From: Acetobacterium malicum subsp. dehalogenans DSM 11527
GTDB taxonomy: Bacteria; Bacillota; Clostridia; Eubacteriales; Eubacteriaceae
Reading direction: 5' to 3'
NCBI RefSeq assembly: GCF_000472665.1
Contig: NZ_AXAC01000011.1
Coordinates: forward strand, 39,262-101,857
DNA: 62,596 nucleotides
In this document: piece by piece, positions 16,959-27,164 of the stretch
Layout of the letters: each line of letters opens with the position of its first letter
How positions within the stretch are numbered: the first letter of the stretch is position 1
Made by a program: the position numbers and the translations under genes
The notes under the pieces: model-generated
Database searches by the model: none
The model's input: the letters and a program-made list of their open reading frames with translations, nothing else
Told to the model about the DNA's origin: nothing

Positions 16959-18191
16959 ATGTCAATAAAAATTGATGATAAAAGTTGTGTGAAGTGTGGA
17001 GTTTGTGAAATTCAATGTCCCTTTGGTGCAATTGAAATGGTGGGTGAAAACATGACCATTACAGAAAAATGCACTTTGTGTGGAGCTTGTCTTGATGTTT
17101 GCCCTGTTGAAGCAATCACAAGAGAAACGATAAAAACCGTAACGTCGATGGAAAAGTCGGACTATCATCACGTTTGGGTGTTCATTGAACTCCATAATGG
17201 AGTACCAAGGAATGTAGGATTAGAGTTATTAGGGCAAGGTAGACTTCTTGCGGACGAAAATAAGGAGAAGCTCGTTGGAGTCATTATTGGAGAAGGCAGC
17301 CAAAAAGTAGCAAACAGCATATTCAATTATGGTGCGGATGAAGTTATTATTGTTGAAGGTCCTCAATATGGGGTGTATAATACGGAAGTTTACACGCATG
17401 TAATGGCAACATTAATCGAAAAATATAAGCCGGCGACTATCTTGATTGGTGCAACTAATAATGGTCGAGATTTAGGACCTAGAGTTGCATGCCGGGTAAA
17501 AACGGGATTAACAGCAGATTGTACTGATTTAGGAATTGACAAAGAAACAGGTAATGTTGAATGGACACGACCAGCTTTTGGTGGGAATATTATGGCTACT
17601 ATCGTGTGTCCGGAGCATCGCCCTCAAATTGGGACCGTTAGACCGAATGTCTTCAAGAAACCTATAAAGGATGACATGCGCACTGGGAATTTGATAAGTG
17701 AAACTGTAATTATTGATGATGCAAAGATAAGAACACGTTCGATTAATTTTATTAAAAATTTTGATGCCAATCACGTAAATTTGGAAGAAGCGCAGTTTAT
17801 CGTCTCGGGAGGCAGAGGTTTAGGAAAAAAAGAAAATTTTGAAATGATTGAATCTTTAGCAGAAGCTCTAAGCGGAACTGTTGGTGCCTCAAGAGCTGTT
17901 GTTGATGCAGAATGGATTTCACCGCTACATCAAGTTGGTCAAACTGGAAAAACAGTTGGTCCAAAGGTTTATATAGCCTGTGGTATTTCAGGTGCTATTC
18001 AACATTTAGCAGGAATGTCATCTTCGGATATTATTATTGCAATAAATAAAGATCCTGAGGCGCCCATTTTCGATGTAGCAGATTTCGGAGTGGTGGGTGA
18101 TTTAACCGAAGTTATCCCAGAGTTTACCAAACATATTTTAGATTATAAGAATGGCACATATATGACACGAAATTTAAAGAATAATGGATGA
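16959..18191 (+). CDS. etfA: Electron transfer flavoprotein subunit alpha with N-terminal 2[4Fe-4S] domain
   Basis: 410 aa, about 70 longer than a plain EtfA. The extra N-terminus carries two CxxCxxCxxxC clusters (CVKCGVCEIQC and CTLCGACLDVC). The usual EtfA follows, ending in the FAD-binding GRGLGKKENFEMI, VGQTGKTVGPKVYIA and SGAIQHLAGM. The same layout occurs in CarE of Acetobacterium woodii and suggests direct exchange with ferredoxin. I chose the ATG at 16959, 6 nt after AGGAGG. Confidence 0.93.
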   Translation: MSIKIDDKSCVKCGVCEIQCPFGAIEMVGENMTITEKCTLCGACLDVCPVEAITRETIKTVTSMEKSDYHHVWVFIELHNGVPRNVGLELLGQGRLLADENKEKLVGVIIGEGSQKVANSIFNYGADEVIIVEGPQYGVYNTEVYTHVMATLIEKYKPATILIGATNNGRDLGPRVACRVKTGLTADCTDLGIDKETGNVEWTRPAFGGNIMATIVCPEHRPQIGTVRPNVFKKPIKDDMRTGNLISETVIIDDAKIRTRSINFIKNFDANHVNLEEAQFIVSGGRGLGKKENFEMIESLAEALSGTVGASRAVVDAEWISPLHQVGQTGKTVGPKVYIACGISGAIQHLAGMSSSDIIIAINKDPEAPIFDVADFGVVGDLTEVIPEFTKHILDYKNGTYMTRNLKNNG

Positions 18192-18214
18192 TTGCTTGTT
18201 GATGTATACATCTT

Positions 18215-18241
18215 GGCACAATATGGCGCAGATTTGGCACA
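18215..18241 (+). promoter_or_regulatory. Three GGCRCA repeats upstream of the -24/-12 promoter
   Basis: GGCACA (18215), GGCGCA (18225) and GGCACA (18236) are spaced 10 and 11 bp apart, 150-175 bp before the sigma-54 promoter at 18389. This matches the clusters near 14714-14875 and is a good candidate binding array for the activator encoded at 12767. Confidence 0.6.
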
Positions 18242-18388
18242 AATTTGCATTTTATTTGGATTTTATTTGCATTTTTTTTATTGAGCGATCAACTTTTGGA
18301 TAAATAAGAATCTAAAACAAATATAGAAAGTACCAGAATATCCCACCTAGAAATAGTTTTTAAGAAGAAATAACTGGTTATTTGCAAA

Positions 18389-18405
18389 TTGGCATAATAA
18401 TTGCT
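18389..18405 (+). promoter_or_regulatory. Sigma-54 (-24/-12) promoter
   Basis: TTGGCATAATAATTGCT has the invariant GG and GC separated by exactly ten bases, with near-consensus flanks (TTGGCA and TTGCT). It lies 70 nt before the enoyl-CoA hydratase/isomerase start. Confidence 0.8.
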
Positions 18406-18474
18406 TAATTTAGTTTTAGCTTGTTTTTGGATATAAAAAAATAAGCAAATATTTATTTAAAGAGGAGATCAACT

Positions 18475-19263
18475 ATGGAATTTAAAAAAATTGAGTATTC
18501 AGTAAAAAATTATGTTGCTAAAGTCGTTCTAAATTCACCGAAAAATTTAAACGCACTGGATGAGTCGATGTTGGATGAATTACTTCTGGCGCTTGAATTG
18601 ATTGAAAATGATGATGAAGTAAAAGTTGCTGTTTTAGCGGGTTCTGGAAATGGATTCAGTGCTGGAGGGGATATTAAATACATGTATTCAACACTCAAGT
18701 CTGGAGAAATGGAATTTGGTGATGCAGTAAAAAAAGCTGGATTAGTTGCTTACGGAATAAAAAGACTTTCAAAACCAGTAATTGCAGCGGTCCATGGTGC
18801 AGTAGCTGGGGCTGGAGTAAATGTGGCATTAGCATGTGATTTCTGTTTTGCAACAGAGGAAACACAATTTATTCAAGCTTTTGTAAAACTGGGATTAGTT
18901 CCAGATGCTGGAGGAATTTATTTACTTACCCGTGCAGTTGGGGTCAATAAAGCCATTGAACTTGTCATGACAGGAAGGCCTGTGGGTGCAGACGAAGCAT
19001 TAACAATTGGGATGATTAATAAAGTTGTATCAGCTGATAAATTAGAAGAAACAGTTTATAAAACGGCAGAACAATTATTAATGTCACCTTCAATAGCACT
19101 TGCTGGAATGAAGGCATTGATTTTTGAAAGCGAGTACAAGGGGTTTCAAGAATATTTGACACTTGAAGAACAACTTCAGAATAAATGCGGAGCAACTGAG
19201 GATTTCAGAGAGGGTGTCTTTGCTTTTGTTGAAAAAAGAAAAGCAAATTTCATTGGGAAATAA
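18475..19263 (+). CDS. Enoyl-CoA hydratase/isomerase family protein
   Basis: 262 aa crotonase fold. SAGGDIKYMYS and HGAVAGAGVNVALACDF form the oxyanion hole. The active-site stretch is LVPDAGG, with Asp where hydratases usually have Glu/Gly; this is the pattern of PaaG-type and some enoyl-CoA isomerases, so double-bond isomerisation is as likely as hydration. It is the first gene behind the sigma-54 promoter. A GAGGAG site precedes the ATG. Confidence 0.85.
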   Translation: MEFKKIEYSVKNYVAKVVLNSPKNLNALDESMLDELLLALELIENDDEVKVAVLAGSGNGFSAGGDIKYMYSTLKSGEMEFGDAVKKAGLVAYGIKRLSKPVIAAVHGAVAGAGVNVALACDFCFATEETQFIQAFVKLGLVPDAGGIYLLTRAVGVNKAIELVMTGRPVGADEALTIGMINKVVSADKLEETVYKTAEQLLMSPSIALAGMKALIFESEYKGFQEYLTLEEQLQNKCGATEDFREGVFAFVEKRKANFIGK

Positions 19264-19304
19264 GTCTTATTTAAAATAGAAATTAAAACTCAGGAGGAAA
19301 AAAG

Positions 19305-20603
19305 ATGAATTGGCAAGACGATTATAAATGTAAATTAATTTCAGTAGATGAAGCGGCATCAAAAATTGAAGACGGCGATCGAGCCTGGATTAGTCCATGT
19401 TCAGCTTCACCGATACAACTTGTCGATGCAATATGTGATCGATACAAGGAACTAACGGATGTCCATATGACTACTGCATTAGCAATGTATCCATTCAAGT
19501 TTATGACATCACCAGATTATATTGGTCATATTAATTACCACACGGCTTTTTATGGACCATATGACAGAGCCTATGAAAAAGCTGGCAATGTTGAACTATA
19601 CAGTGTTCAGTTTCAGAACTTTGGTAAACTCATTTTGGATCAATCAAAAGAAGGTCCGAGAATTAATACTGTTTTAGCAGAAGTATCACTGCCTGATGAA
19701 GATGGTTATTTGTATTTTGGTCCTATGGGAGTGTCTGTGACTGGACCGGTGTGTGAAATTGCGGATAAAGTAATCGTTCAAGTTAACAAACATCAACCAA
19801 AAGTTTTTGGTACATACAATAAGATTCATGTTAATGATGTAACCTGGATTTGTGAATATGATCATCAATTGCCAGAATTTCCTCAACCTCCGATTAGTGA
19901 AACTGATCAAAAAATAGCAAATGTAATTTTAGATGAAATTCCTGATGGCGCTTGTATTCAAATCGGTTTAGGTGGTCTTGCAAACGCTATTGGTTACGGT
20001 CTTGAATCAAAAAAAGATTTATCAGTGCACACGGAAATGTTTACCGATTCAATGTATGATCTTTGCAAAAAGGGGGTTATTAGCGGAAGAATTTATTGTG
20101 GATTTGGATTAGGCAGTCAGGAACTATATGAATTCGTAGGTCGAGGAAATGTCGAACTGGCACCGATTTGGATAGTAAATGATTCATATGCTGTTGGTAA
20201 GAATGACAATTTCATTTCCATTAATGCATGTTTAATGGCTGATCTTACGGGTCAAGTTTGTTCCGAAGGAATTGGACATAGAAAATACAGTGGCGTTGGT
20301 GGACAAGTTGATTATGTTAGAGGTGCAGCAATATCAAAAGGTGGAAAGAGTTTCTTGTGCCTGGCTTCGGTAAGCAAAGATAAGAATGGAACTTTAAGGT
20401 CTAATATTATGTGTGATTTTGCACCCGGTCAAATCGTTACGACACCTCGATCGGATGTGATGTATATTGTAACTGAATTCGGTATTGCAGATTTATATAA
20501 TAAATCGATTCCAGATCGAGTGGAAGCAATGATTCAAATAGCACATCCAGACTTTAGAGATGATTTAAGAGAAAAAGCTAGACATGCAAAATTAATCAAA
20601 TAG
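19305..20603 (+). CDS. Acetyl-CoA hydrolase/transferase family CoA-transferase
   Basis: 432 aa, the size of 4-hydroxybutyrate or butyryl-CoA:acetate CoA-transferases. The glutamate expected to form the acyl-CoA thioester is Glu244 in VHTEMFTD. IGLGGLANAIG, GVGGQVDYVRGA and YIVTEFGIADL are family signatures. It would activate the incoming acid by swapping CoA from acetyl-CoA or another acyl-CoA. AGGAGG before the start. It likely shares the message with the preceding gene. Confidence 0.9.
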   Translation: MNWQDDYKCKLISVDEAASKIEDGDRAWISPCSASPIQLVDAICDRYKELTDVHMTTALAMYPFKFMTSPDYIGHINYHTAFYGPYDRAYEKAGNVELYSVQFQNFGKLILDQSKEGPRINTVLAEVSLPDEDGYLYFGPMGVSVTGPVCEIADKVIVQVNKHQPKVFGTYNKIHVNDVTWICEYDHQLPEFPQPPISETDQKIANVILDEIPDGACIQIGLGGLANAIGYGLESKKDLSVHTEMFTDSMYDLCKKGVISGRIYCGFGLGSQELYEFVGRGNVELAPIWIVNDSYAVGKNDNFISINACLMADLTGQVCSEGIGHRKYSGVGGQVDYVRGAAISKGGKSFLCLASVSKDKNGTLRSNIMCDFAPGQIVTTPRSDVMYIVTEFGIADLYNKSIPDRVEAMIQIAHPDFRDDLREKARHAKLIK

Positions 20604-20624
20604 TTTCTAAATTGGCCAAATGAT

Positions 20625-20668
20625 GAGCAGTTTTATCCAATCATTTCATAAGTTGGATAAAATTGCTC
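20625..20668. repeat. Long inverted repeat between CoA-transferase and FadN-like genes
   Basis: 16-nt arms (20625-20640 and 20653-20668) pair with one mismatch. There is no T-run after it, so it is not a clear terminator; partial attenuation or an RNA-processing/stability hairpin are possible. Confidence 0.6.
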
Positions 20669-20704
20669 TACTAAATAATAACTATATAGAAAAGAGGAAA
20701 ATAT

Positions 20705-23056
20705 ATGACTTTAAGTATTAATAAAGTCGCTGTTTTAGGTGCAGGAGTTATGGGGGCAAGTATCGCGGCTCATATTGTCGGGGCAGGTGTTCCTGTTTGT
20801 TTGCTTGATATTGTTCCAAATGCTTTAACAGATGAAGAAAAATCTAAAGGGCTATCAACAGATAGCTATGAATTTAGAAATCGCTTTTCAATTGCAGGTA
20901 AAAGTAAAGTTACAAATCCAAAATTTAAGGCTATTTATGATACAGATTTGGGTGCCATGATTGAAGTAGGTAACTTGACGGATAATCTTGGGATGTTAAA
21001 AGATTGTGATTGGATTATTGAAGTTATATTAGAAAATGTCGAAGTAAAACAAAAGCTGATGGAAAATATCAGTGAATACCTCAAATCCGATGCGATTATC
21101 ACATCAAATACATCGGGTGTTTCGATAAATGAAATCGTGAAAAATATGCCTTTAAGTATTAAACAACGGTTTTTGGGTACTCATTTCTTTAATCCGCCAC
21201 GGTATATGAATTTATTTGAAATTATCCCAGCGAGAGACACAATTCCAGAAATTATCGATTTTATGGCAGATTTTGCAACAGAAAAGCTTGGTAAAGGCGT
21301 AGTATTTGCAAGAGATACACCCAATTTTATTGCTAATCGAATTGGGTGCCATGCGAACATCGCTGTCGCAAAATTAACTGAAGAATACGGATTCAGCATA
21401 CCGAAAGCAGATCTGTTAACTGGAGAAATAATTGGTAGACCAAGAAGTGCGACCTTCAAAACTATGGATATTGTTGGCATTGATATCTTAGTTCATGTTG
21501 CTGATAATGTAATCAATAATAAAATTGGTGAAAAAGCTAAAGATGAATATCTTGTGCCAGAGTATGTTATGGATATGGTGCATAATAAATGCTTAGGTGA
21601 TAAAACAAATGGCGGTTTCTACAAGAAAATAAAATCTGAAATCGGTATAAAGCGACTCTATTGGGATTATAATGAAAAAGAGTACGTTGAAATTACACCG
21701 GAAAGCATTGATTGTGTCGAATTTGCTAAACGCGGAAAAACACTTTCAGACAAATTGATAAAGCTAATATATGGCGATTCAAAAGAGAGTGAATTTGCAT
21801 GGCGAGTAATAAAAGCAAATCTTTTGTATAGTGCTAATTGTATACCAGAAATTACTAGTAATTATATCGAGATTGATAATGCAATGAAATGGGGATTTAA
21901 TTGGGAGTTGGGTCCTTTCGAAATATGGGATGCTATTGGTGTTAAAGAATCAATTGAAAAAATGAAACAAGAAGGTGAAGTGATTCCTGATTGGGTAGAG
22001 AAGCGAATGAGTGAAGGACGTGCTAAGTTTTATGAAACTGAAAACATGAAAGTTCCTTATATTCGCTTGTCAGCGCCAGAATTTTCAGTAATAGATGAAA
22101 ATAATGGAGCGACATTAAAAGATATTGGCGATCAAATTGTATGTCTTGAATTTAAAACAAAAGGGAACACAATCACAGATGATGTCATTTCTATGATTTA
22201 TAATGCAGTAGAAGTGGTAGAAAAAGGCGACTATAAGGGATTAGTGATTGCAAATCAAGCAAAGAATTTTTCTGTTGGTGCTAATCTAGCACTCATTAGA
22301 GAATATGCGAAAGAAAAAGCATGGACAAAAATTGAAAAAATGGTTCAAGAATTTCAGTATGCAAATATGTCATTAAAATACTGTAACAAACCAGTTGTTA
22401 CTGCCGCTTATGGAATGACATTAGGCGGAGGCGCTGAAATTGCATTGCATGGTTATAGACAAGTAGCTAACGCAGAAACTTACATGGGTTTGGTTGAACT
22501 TGGTGTCGGTTTAGTGCCAGGTGGTGGTGGATGCAAAGAATTGCTTTGGCGCGGAATGGAAGGGCTTAGTAAAGTTAGTATGGCTGAACGAGTGAATCAT
22601 GTAAAAAATATTTGGAGTGCCATTGCAAGTGCAAAAGTTTCTAGCAGTGCTCATGAAGCAAAAAAATTGGGATTCATCAGAGGGACGGATCAAATTAATA
22701 TGAATTTGAAATATCAGGTAAAAGAAGCAAAAGATGTCGCTCTATTTTTGAGCAATTTATCTTTCCGTAAAAATATCAAAAAAGATTTGGTTGTTACAGG
22801 CAAGACGGGAAGAGGTGCAATTCGAATAGGAATTGACATGATGAAAGATGGCAAGATGATAACAGAATATGATACATTTCTTGCTGACAAGGTCGCATTT
22901 ATACTCACTGGTGGCGATGTGCTTCCAGGAACGGCTGTTTCAGAGGAGTATATTCTTGGATTGGAAAAAGAAGCCTTTCTGAGTTTATGTGGTGAAACAA
23001 AAACTTTAGAAAGAATTGAGTATATGTTGGCAAAAGGGAAACCATTAAGAAATTAG
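20705..23056 (+). CDS. 3-hydroxyacyl-CoA dehydrogenase / enoyl-CoA hydratase fusion (FadN type)
   Basis: 783 aa. The N-terminal NAD domain (AVLGAGVMGASIAAHIVGAG at about 9-28) and dehydrogenase core with the catalytic His in LGTHFFNPPRYMNLFE come first. A C-terminal crotonase domain (about 470-680) follows, with FSVGANLALI, AYGMTLGGGAEIAL and the active-site stretch VELGVGLVPGGGG. This dehydrogenase-then-hydratase order is that of Bacillus FadN, opposite to E. coli FadB. It would carry out two successive beta-oxidation steps. Thiolase follows 11 nt later. Confidence 0.92.
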   Translation: MTLSINKVAVLGAGVMGASIAAHIVGAGVPVCLLDIVPNALTDEEKSKGLSTDSYEFRNRFSIAGKSKVTNPKFKAIYDTDLGAMIEVGNLTDNLGMLKDCDWIIEVILENVEVKQKLMENISEYLKSDAIITSNTSGVSINEIVKNMPLSIKQRFLGTHFFNPPRYMNLFEIIPARDTIPEIIDFMADFATEKLGKGVVFARDTPNFIANRIGCHANIAVAKLTEEYGFSIPKADLLTGEIIGRPRSATFKTMDIVGIDILVHVADNVINNKIGEKAKDEYLVPEYVMDMVHNKCLGDKTNGGFYKKIKSEIGIKRLYWDYNEKEYVEITPESIDCVEFAKRGKTLSDKLIKLIYGDSKESEFAWRVIKANLLYSANCIPEITSNYIEIDNAMKWGFNWELGPFEIWDAIGVKESIEKMKQEGEVIPDWVEKRMSEGRAKFYETENMKVPYIRLSAPEFSVIDENNGATLKDIGDQIVCLEFKTKGNTITDDVISMIYNAVEVVEKGDYKGLVIANQAKNFSVGANLALIREYAKEKAWTKIEKMVQEFQYANMSLKYCNKPVVTAAYGMTLGGGAEIALHGYRQVANAETYMGLVELGVGLVPGGGGCKELLWRGMEGLSKVSMAERVNHVKNIWSAIASAKVSSSAHEAKKLGFIRGTDQINMNLKYQVKEAKDVALFLSNLSFRKNIKKDLVVTGKTGRGAIRIGIDMMKDGKMITEYDTFLADKVAFILTGGDVLPGTAVSEEYILGLEKEAFLSLCGETKTLERIEYMLAKGKPLRN

Positions 23057-23067
23057 GGAGAATATTT

Positions 23068-24255
23068 ATGATAAAGGAAGCAGTTATTGTAGCGATGGGG
23101 AGATCTCCAATCGGAAAAGCGCCAAAAGGAAGCTTAAAAGGAACAAGACCGGAAGCAATCGGATCTCAAGTGATAAAGGGATTATTAAAAAAAATACCGG
23201 AGTTTGATCCAAAAGAAATTGATGATTTTATAGTAGGTTGCGCGTTTCCAGAAGCTGAGCAAGGTGTTAACTTAGCAAAAATGATTGCATTTAAGGCTGG
23301 CTTGCCAAATTCTGTGCCCGCACAAACGGTGAACCGCTTTTGTTCATCCGGATTACAGACGATTTCAATAGCAGCCAATAGTATCATGTTAGGACAATCT
23401 GATTGTGTTCTGGCTGGTGGCGTTGAATCAATGAGTGTTGTGCCAATGGGAGGAAATATTTATCACCCCGATGTTGATCTGATTGAAGAAAAGCCCGATG
23501 CATATGTATCAATGGGATTGACGGCAGAAAACGTTGCAGAAAAATATGGTATCACCAGAGAAGCACAAGATGCTTTTACAGTGGAAAGTCATAAAAAAGC
23601 TTTATCCGCAATTGAAGAAAATAGATTTTATGATGAAATCATTCCAATAGAAGCAGACAGAATGGCAAAAGATAAAAACGGAAATCCATGCATTGAAAAG
23701 TTCTTATTTAAAATGGATGAGGGACCTCGTAAAGGTGTTACATCGGAAACACTTGCAAAACTTAGAACTGTATTTAAAAATGGGGGAACTGTTACAGCTG
23801 GAAATGCTTCGCAAACTAGTGATGGTGCTGCGTTTGTATTAATCATGAGTAGGGAAAAAGCAGAGGAGTTGGGGATGAAACCCTTAGCTGTTTTTAGGAG
23901 TTTTGCAGTTGCTGGTGTCGATCCTGCATTAATGGGAATTGGCCCAATTAAAGCCATTCCCAAAGCAGTGAGTTCAGCTGGAATCGAATTAAAGGATCTT
24001 GACTTAATAGAACTAAATGAAGCATTTGCATCTCAATCGTTAGCATGCATTAAAGAACTGGAATTGAATAATGAAATAATCAATGTTAACGGCGGTGCCA
24101 TTGCGTTAGGACATCCTCTAGGCTGTACAGGTGCTTATCTCACAATTAAACTGATTTCAGAAATGAAAAAAAGAAAAAAAAGTAAATACGGATTAGTTAG
24201 CATGTGTATTGGTGGCGGCATGGGTGCAGCTGCGGTATTTGAAAATATAGATTAA
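23068..24255 (+). CDS. Acetyl-CoA C-acyltransferase (thiolase)
   Basis: 395 aa. The acylated cysteine is Cys92 in NRFCSSGLQ, followed by NEAFA, the His motif GGAIALGHPLGCTGA and the second Cys in CIGGGMGAA. It cleaves 3-ketoacyl-CoA to acetyl-CoA plus a shortened acyl-CoA, or runs in reverse. It pairs with the FadN-like fusion, as fadN-fadA do in Bacillus. Confidence 0.93.
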   Translation: MIKEAVIVAMGRSPIGKAPKGSLKGTRPEAIGSQVIKGLLKKIPEFDPKEIDDFIVGCAFPEAEQGVNLAKMIAFKAGLPNSVPAQTVNRFCSSGLQTISIAANSIMLGQSDCVLAGGVESMSVVPMGGNIYHPDVDLIEEKPDAYVSMGLTAENVAEKYGITREAQDAFTVESHKKALSAIEENRFYDEIIPIEADRMAKDKNGNPCIEKFLFKMDEGPRKGVTSETLAKLRTVFKNGGTVTAGNASQTSDGAAFVLIMSREKAEELGMKPLAVFRSFAVAGVDPALMGIGPIKAIPKAVSSAGIELKDLDLIELNEAFASQSLACIKELELNNEIINVNGGAIALGHPLGCTGAYLTIKLISEMKKRKKSKYGLVSMCIGGGMGAAAVFENID

Positions 24256-24334
24256 TTAAACTAGAAAATTTGTTTTAAGGTTAAATTTATTCATGCTGCG
24301 AAAAAATTGATGAAATCGAAACTAAATTGGAATT

Positions 24335-24575
24335 TTGATTTTAGATGAAAGTTATTATGCAATACCTAAAGAAAAACTATGTTTGCAAAACTTAAAATAA
24401 ATAAAGAAGCCAACTTTGAGTTCTGGAAAGAATAAGCAAAAGTGCTTAAGGACGAATGTGCTATTCATTATACTGTTACTGATGTTTAAATGGGAGATAG
24501 ATTAGAAGCTATTTATTTTTGGCACCATCATCAAATATGTAAATTTATTAAAGAAAAACAAAGAAAAAAGCTGTT
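24335..24575 (+). pseudogene. Decayed small gene
   Basis: Conceptual pieces in two frames read LDESYYAIPKEKLCLQNLK, then INKEANFEFWKE, then KVLKDECAIHYTVTDV and MGDRLEAIYFWHHHQICKFI, broken by three stops and one frameshift. I do not recognise the family. The rest of the 24256-24630 gap holds only the terminator. Confidence 0.4.
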
Positions 24576-24600
24576 CTGAAAAAATCAGTACAGCTTTTTT
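24564..24600 (+). terminator. Terminator ahead of the chemoreceptor gene
   Basis: 11-bp stem AAAAAAGCTGT / ACAGCTTTTTT with a 15-nt loop. Confidence 0.8.
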
Positions 24601-24630
24601 AATTATTGATTAACTTTTTAGGAGAAGAAG

Positions 24631-26946
24631 ATGAGCATACGAAAGAGCTTATTAGTTAAGATGTTATTGAATAACGTACTGCCTGTTATAATAATTTATA
24701 TTATTATTGTTAGTGTGTCAATGTCTATGGTATGGGACAACGTTGATCAAATTAAAGATCTTCAAAATAATTTATTATTAATTTATGGGCTAGGAGTATT
24801 TTTTATTCTTGGGGTAATTATTCTTAATGCGATCGGGTTATCCAATAAAATTTCAAGCCTTTTAGATTCAGCTAATCAATTCGCAAATGGAAATCTTGAT
24901 CAAAACTTTAAGTTGGTTACTTCCAAAGATCAATTTGGAGAGTTGAGCTTAGCATTCTCTAATATAAGTGAATTGATTAAAATTCATTCGAATGAAGCAA
25001 AGTGCTTATCAGAGGGAGATACATTAATAGATATTCACCTTGCATCAGAAAAAGATTTGATGGGAATGAGTTTATCTAAAATAAAATCCTCTATCAAAAC
25101 ACTTCGTGCTGATACAGCAGTTCAGAAAGACCTGGTAGAAAAAGGGATCCTGAATTTTGAAAGCGATACTGCAAATAACGCAGGGGATTATAAAGTGATA
25201 ATGGAGAATTTTGATCAGACGAAGAATATGTTGATAAGTAAGATTGAATGGTATGAATCGATCCTGGATGCGATACCATTTTCAATTCAGGCAGTCGACA
25301 ATGATTTAAAATGGACATATTTAAATAAGAAATTTGAAGAATCGATGATTGTTAACGGTATAATTAATAACAGAGAATCTGCTTATGGAATGGATTGTTG
25401 TAACGCAGGTGCAAATATTTGCAATACAGAATTTTGTGGAATACATCGATTGGTTGAACAAGGTTTACACAATAGTTATTTTGATGGTTTTGGTAAAAAT
25501 TATAGACAAGAAGCATCATACATTACCAATAAAAATGGAGAGAAAATAGGATTTGTTGAAGTTGTCACTGATATAACTCCATTGATTAGCGTTAGTCGAT
25601 TTACAAATGATGAGTTAATTAGATTAGAACAAAATCTACAGAGACTGGCACAAGGTAATTTAGATTTTGAAATAATTATCGGAGAAGCAGACGAATACAC
25701 CGGAGAAGTATATGACAATTTTAGTTTAATCGGAAATAGATTATTTGAAGTTAAGAAAACAATTGCAAGTCTGCTGGAAAATGCTACGATGTTAAGCACT
25801 GCAGCTTTGGAAGGGAAACTTAATGCCAGAGCAGATGAAACTAAATTCACTGGTTCATGGCAGAATCTCATATGCGATATGAACAATATGCTTGAAGAAA
25901 TTGCGAAACCGCTTCAAGAAGTTTCAGAAGTTTTCGGTTTGCTTGTCGGTGGAAATTTACAAGCTACGGTCACCGGTTCATATAAAGGTGAGTTTAATGA
26001 ACTAAAAATAACGACAAATAAAATGGGCGCTCATTTAAAAGTAGTTATTGATGAAATAACAAACGCAACTGCTCAAATTGCAGCCGGAAATTTGGATATT
26101 AAAAATCTCAGAGAATATTTTGCAGATTTTAATAAAATGTCAATTTCGGTGAACACTATTATTGAATCGTTAAATGCATTATTATCAGACATTAATAATG
26201 CGGCAGTACAAGTAGCTTACGGATCAATTCAAGTATCAGATGGTAGCCAAGCTTTAGCGCAAGGTTCTACCGAACAAGCGAGCTCACTTCAGGAGCTAAC
26301 AGCTTCGATTACAGAAATAGCATCTAAAACCAAAAATAATGCGATAAATGCTAATCATGTACAGGAAATGTCGGTTAAAGTACGAGATAATGCTATTAAC
26401 GGTATGGTTCAAATGAAGGAAATGCAAAATTCGATGGTTGATATAAATCGGTCATCAGTAGATATTTCAAAAATAATAAAGGTTATCGATGACATTGCTT
26501 TTCAGACTAACATACTGGCTCTCAATGCAGCTGTTGAAGCAGCAAGAGCAGGTCATCATGGAAAAGGTTTTGCAGTGGTTGCTGAGGAAGTGCGAACTCT
26601 GGCAGCACGTAGCGCAGAAGCAGTAAAGGAAACAACACTATTAATTGAAGGATCTATAGAGAAAGTTCAGGATGGTACAAAAATTGCAGATAAAACTGCA
26701 TCAGCCCTGAATGAAATTGTTTCAGGAATAGAAAAAGTAACAGAGTTGATAGATGATATTGCAGTTGATTCCAATGAACAAGCATCAGGCATAGTTCAGA
26801 TTAACACGGGAATTGAACAGGTAGCTCAAGTGGTCCATAACAATTCTGCAACTGCAGAACAAAGTGCTGCTGCTAGTGAAGAGTTATCTGGTCAAGCTGA
26901 ACTACTCAAAGAATTGATAGATAAGTTTCAGTTAAGAAAAAATTAG
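24631..26946 (+). CDS. Methyl-accepting chemotaxis protein with Cys-motif PAS domain
   Basis: 771 aa. Two membrane helices (about 8-30 and 46-66) are joined by a very short outer loop, so sensing is probably cytoplasmic. A HAMP domain is followed by a PAS domain (about 205-315) with a cysteine set, [15 protein letters not shown]. More HAMP-like repeats come next, then the signalling domain, whose tip reads [15 protein letters not shown] and continues into the [13 protein letters not shown] stretch. AGGAGAAG precedes the ATG. It is AT-rich like the fatty-acid genes and may steer toward their substrate, which is inference. Confidence 0.9.
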   Translation: MSIRKSLLVKMLLNNVLPVIIIYIIIVSVSMSMVWDNVDQIKDLQNNLLLIYGLGVFFILGVIILNAIGLSNKISSLLDSANQFANGNLDQNFKLVTSKDQFGELSLAFSNISELIKIHSNEAKCLSEGDTLIDIHLASEKDLMGMSLSKIKSSIKTLRADTAVQKDLVEKGILNFESDTANNAGDYKVIMENFDQTKNMLISKIEWYESILDAIPFSIQAVDNDLKWTYLNKKFEESMIVNGIINNRESAYGMDCCNAGANICNTEFCGIHRLVEQGLHNSYFDGFGKNYRQEASYITNKNGEKIGFVEVVTDITPLISVSRFTNDELIRLEQNLQRLAQGNLDFEIIIGEADEYTGEVYDNFSLIGNRLFEVKKTIASLLENATMLSTAALEGKLNARADETKFTGSWQNLICDMNNMLEEIAKPLQEVSEVFGLLVGGNLQATVTGSYKGEFNELKITTNKMGAHLKVVIDEITNATAQIAAGNLDIKNLREYFADFNKMSISVNTIIESLNALLSDINNAAVQVAYGSIQVSDGSQALAQGSTEQASSLQELTASITEIASKTKNNAINANHVQEMSVKVRDNAINGMVQMKEMQNSMVDINRSSVDISKIIKVIDDIAFQTNILALNAAVEAARAGHHGKGFAVVAEEVRTLAARSAEAVKETTLLIEGSIEKVQDGTKIADKTASALNEIVSGIEKVTELIDDIAVDSNEQASGIVQINTGIEQVAQVVHNNSATAEQSAAASEELSGQAELLKELIDKFQLRKN

Positions 26947-27164
26947 CTTTCATTAAAGGAGTATTTTAATAATTATTTATTAACAAGTGATGTATATTCA
27001 GCATAAAATTAAATAATTTAAATTTAGTTTACTTATGCCTAATTCGTGCTATTTTTGACACCTTAAATGCGGACTGCCTCTACCATAAAGAGTAGTTAAA
27101 AATTGAATGAATCTTAATTATACTTCCTTGTTTAACTTCATGATTGTCGTACATACGGTAGCCC

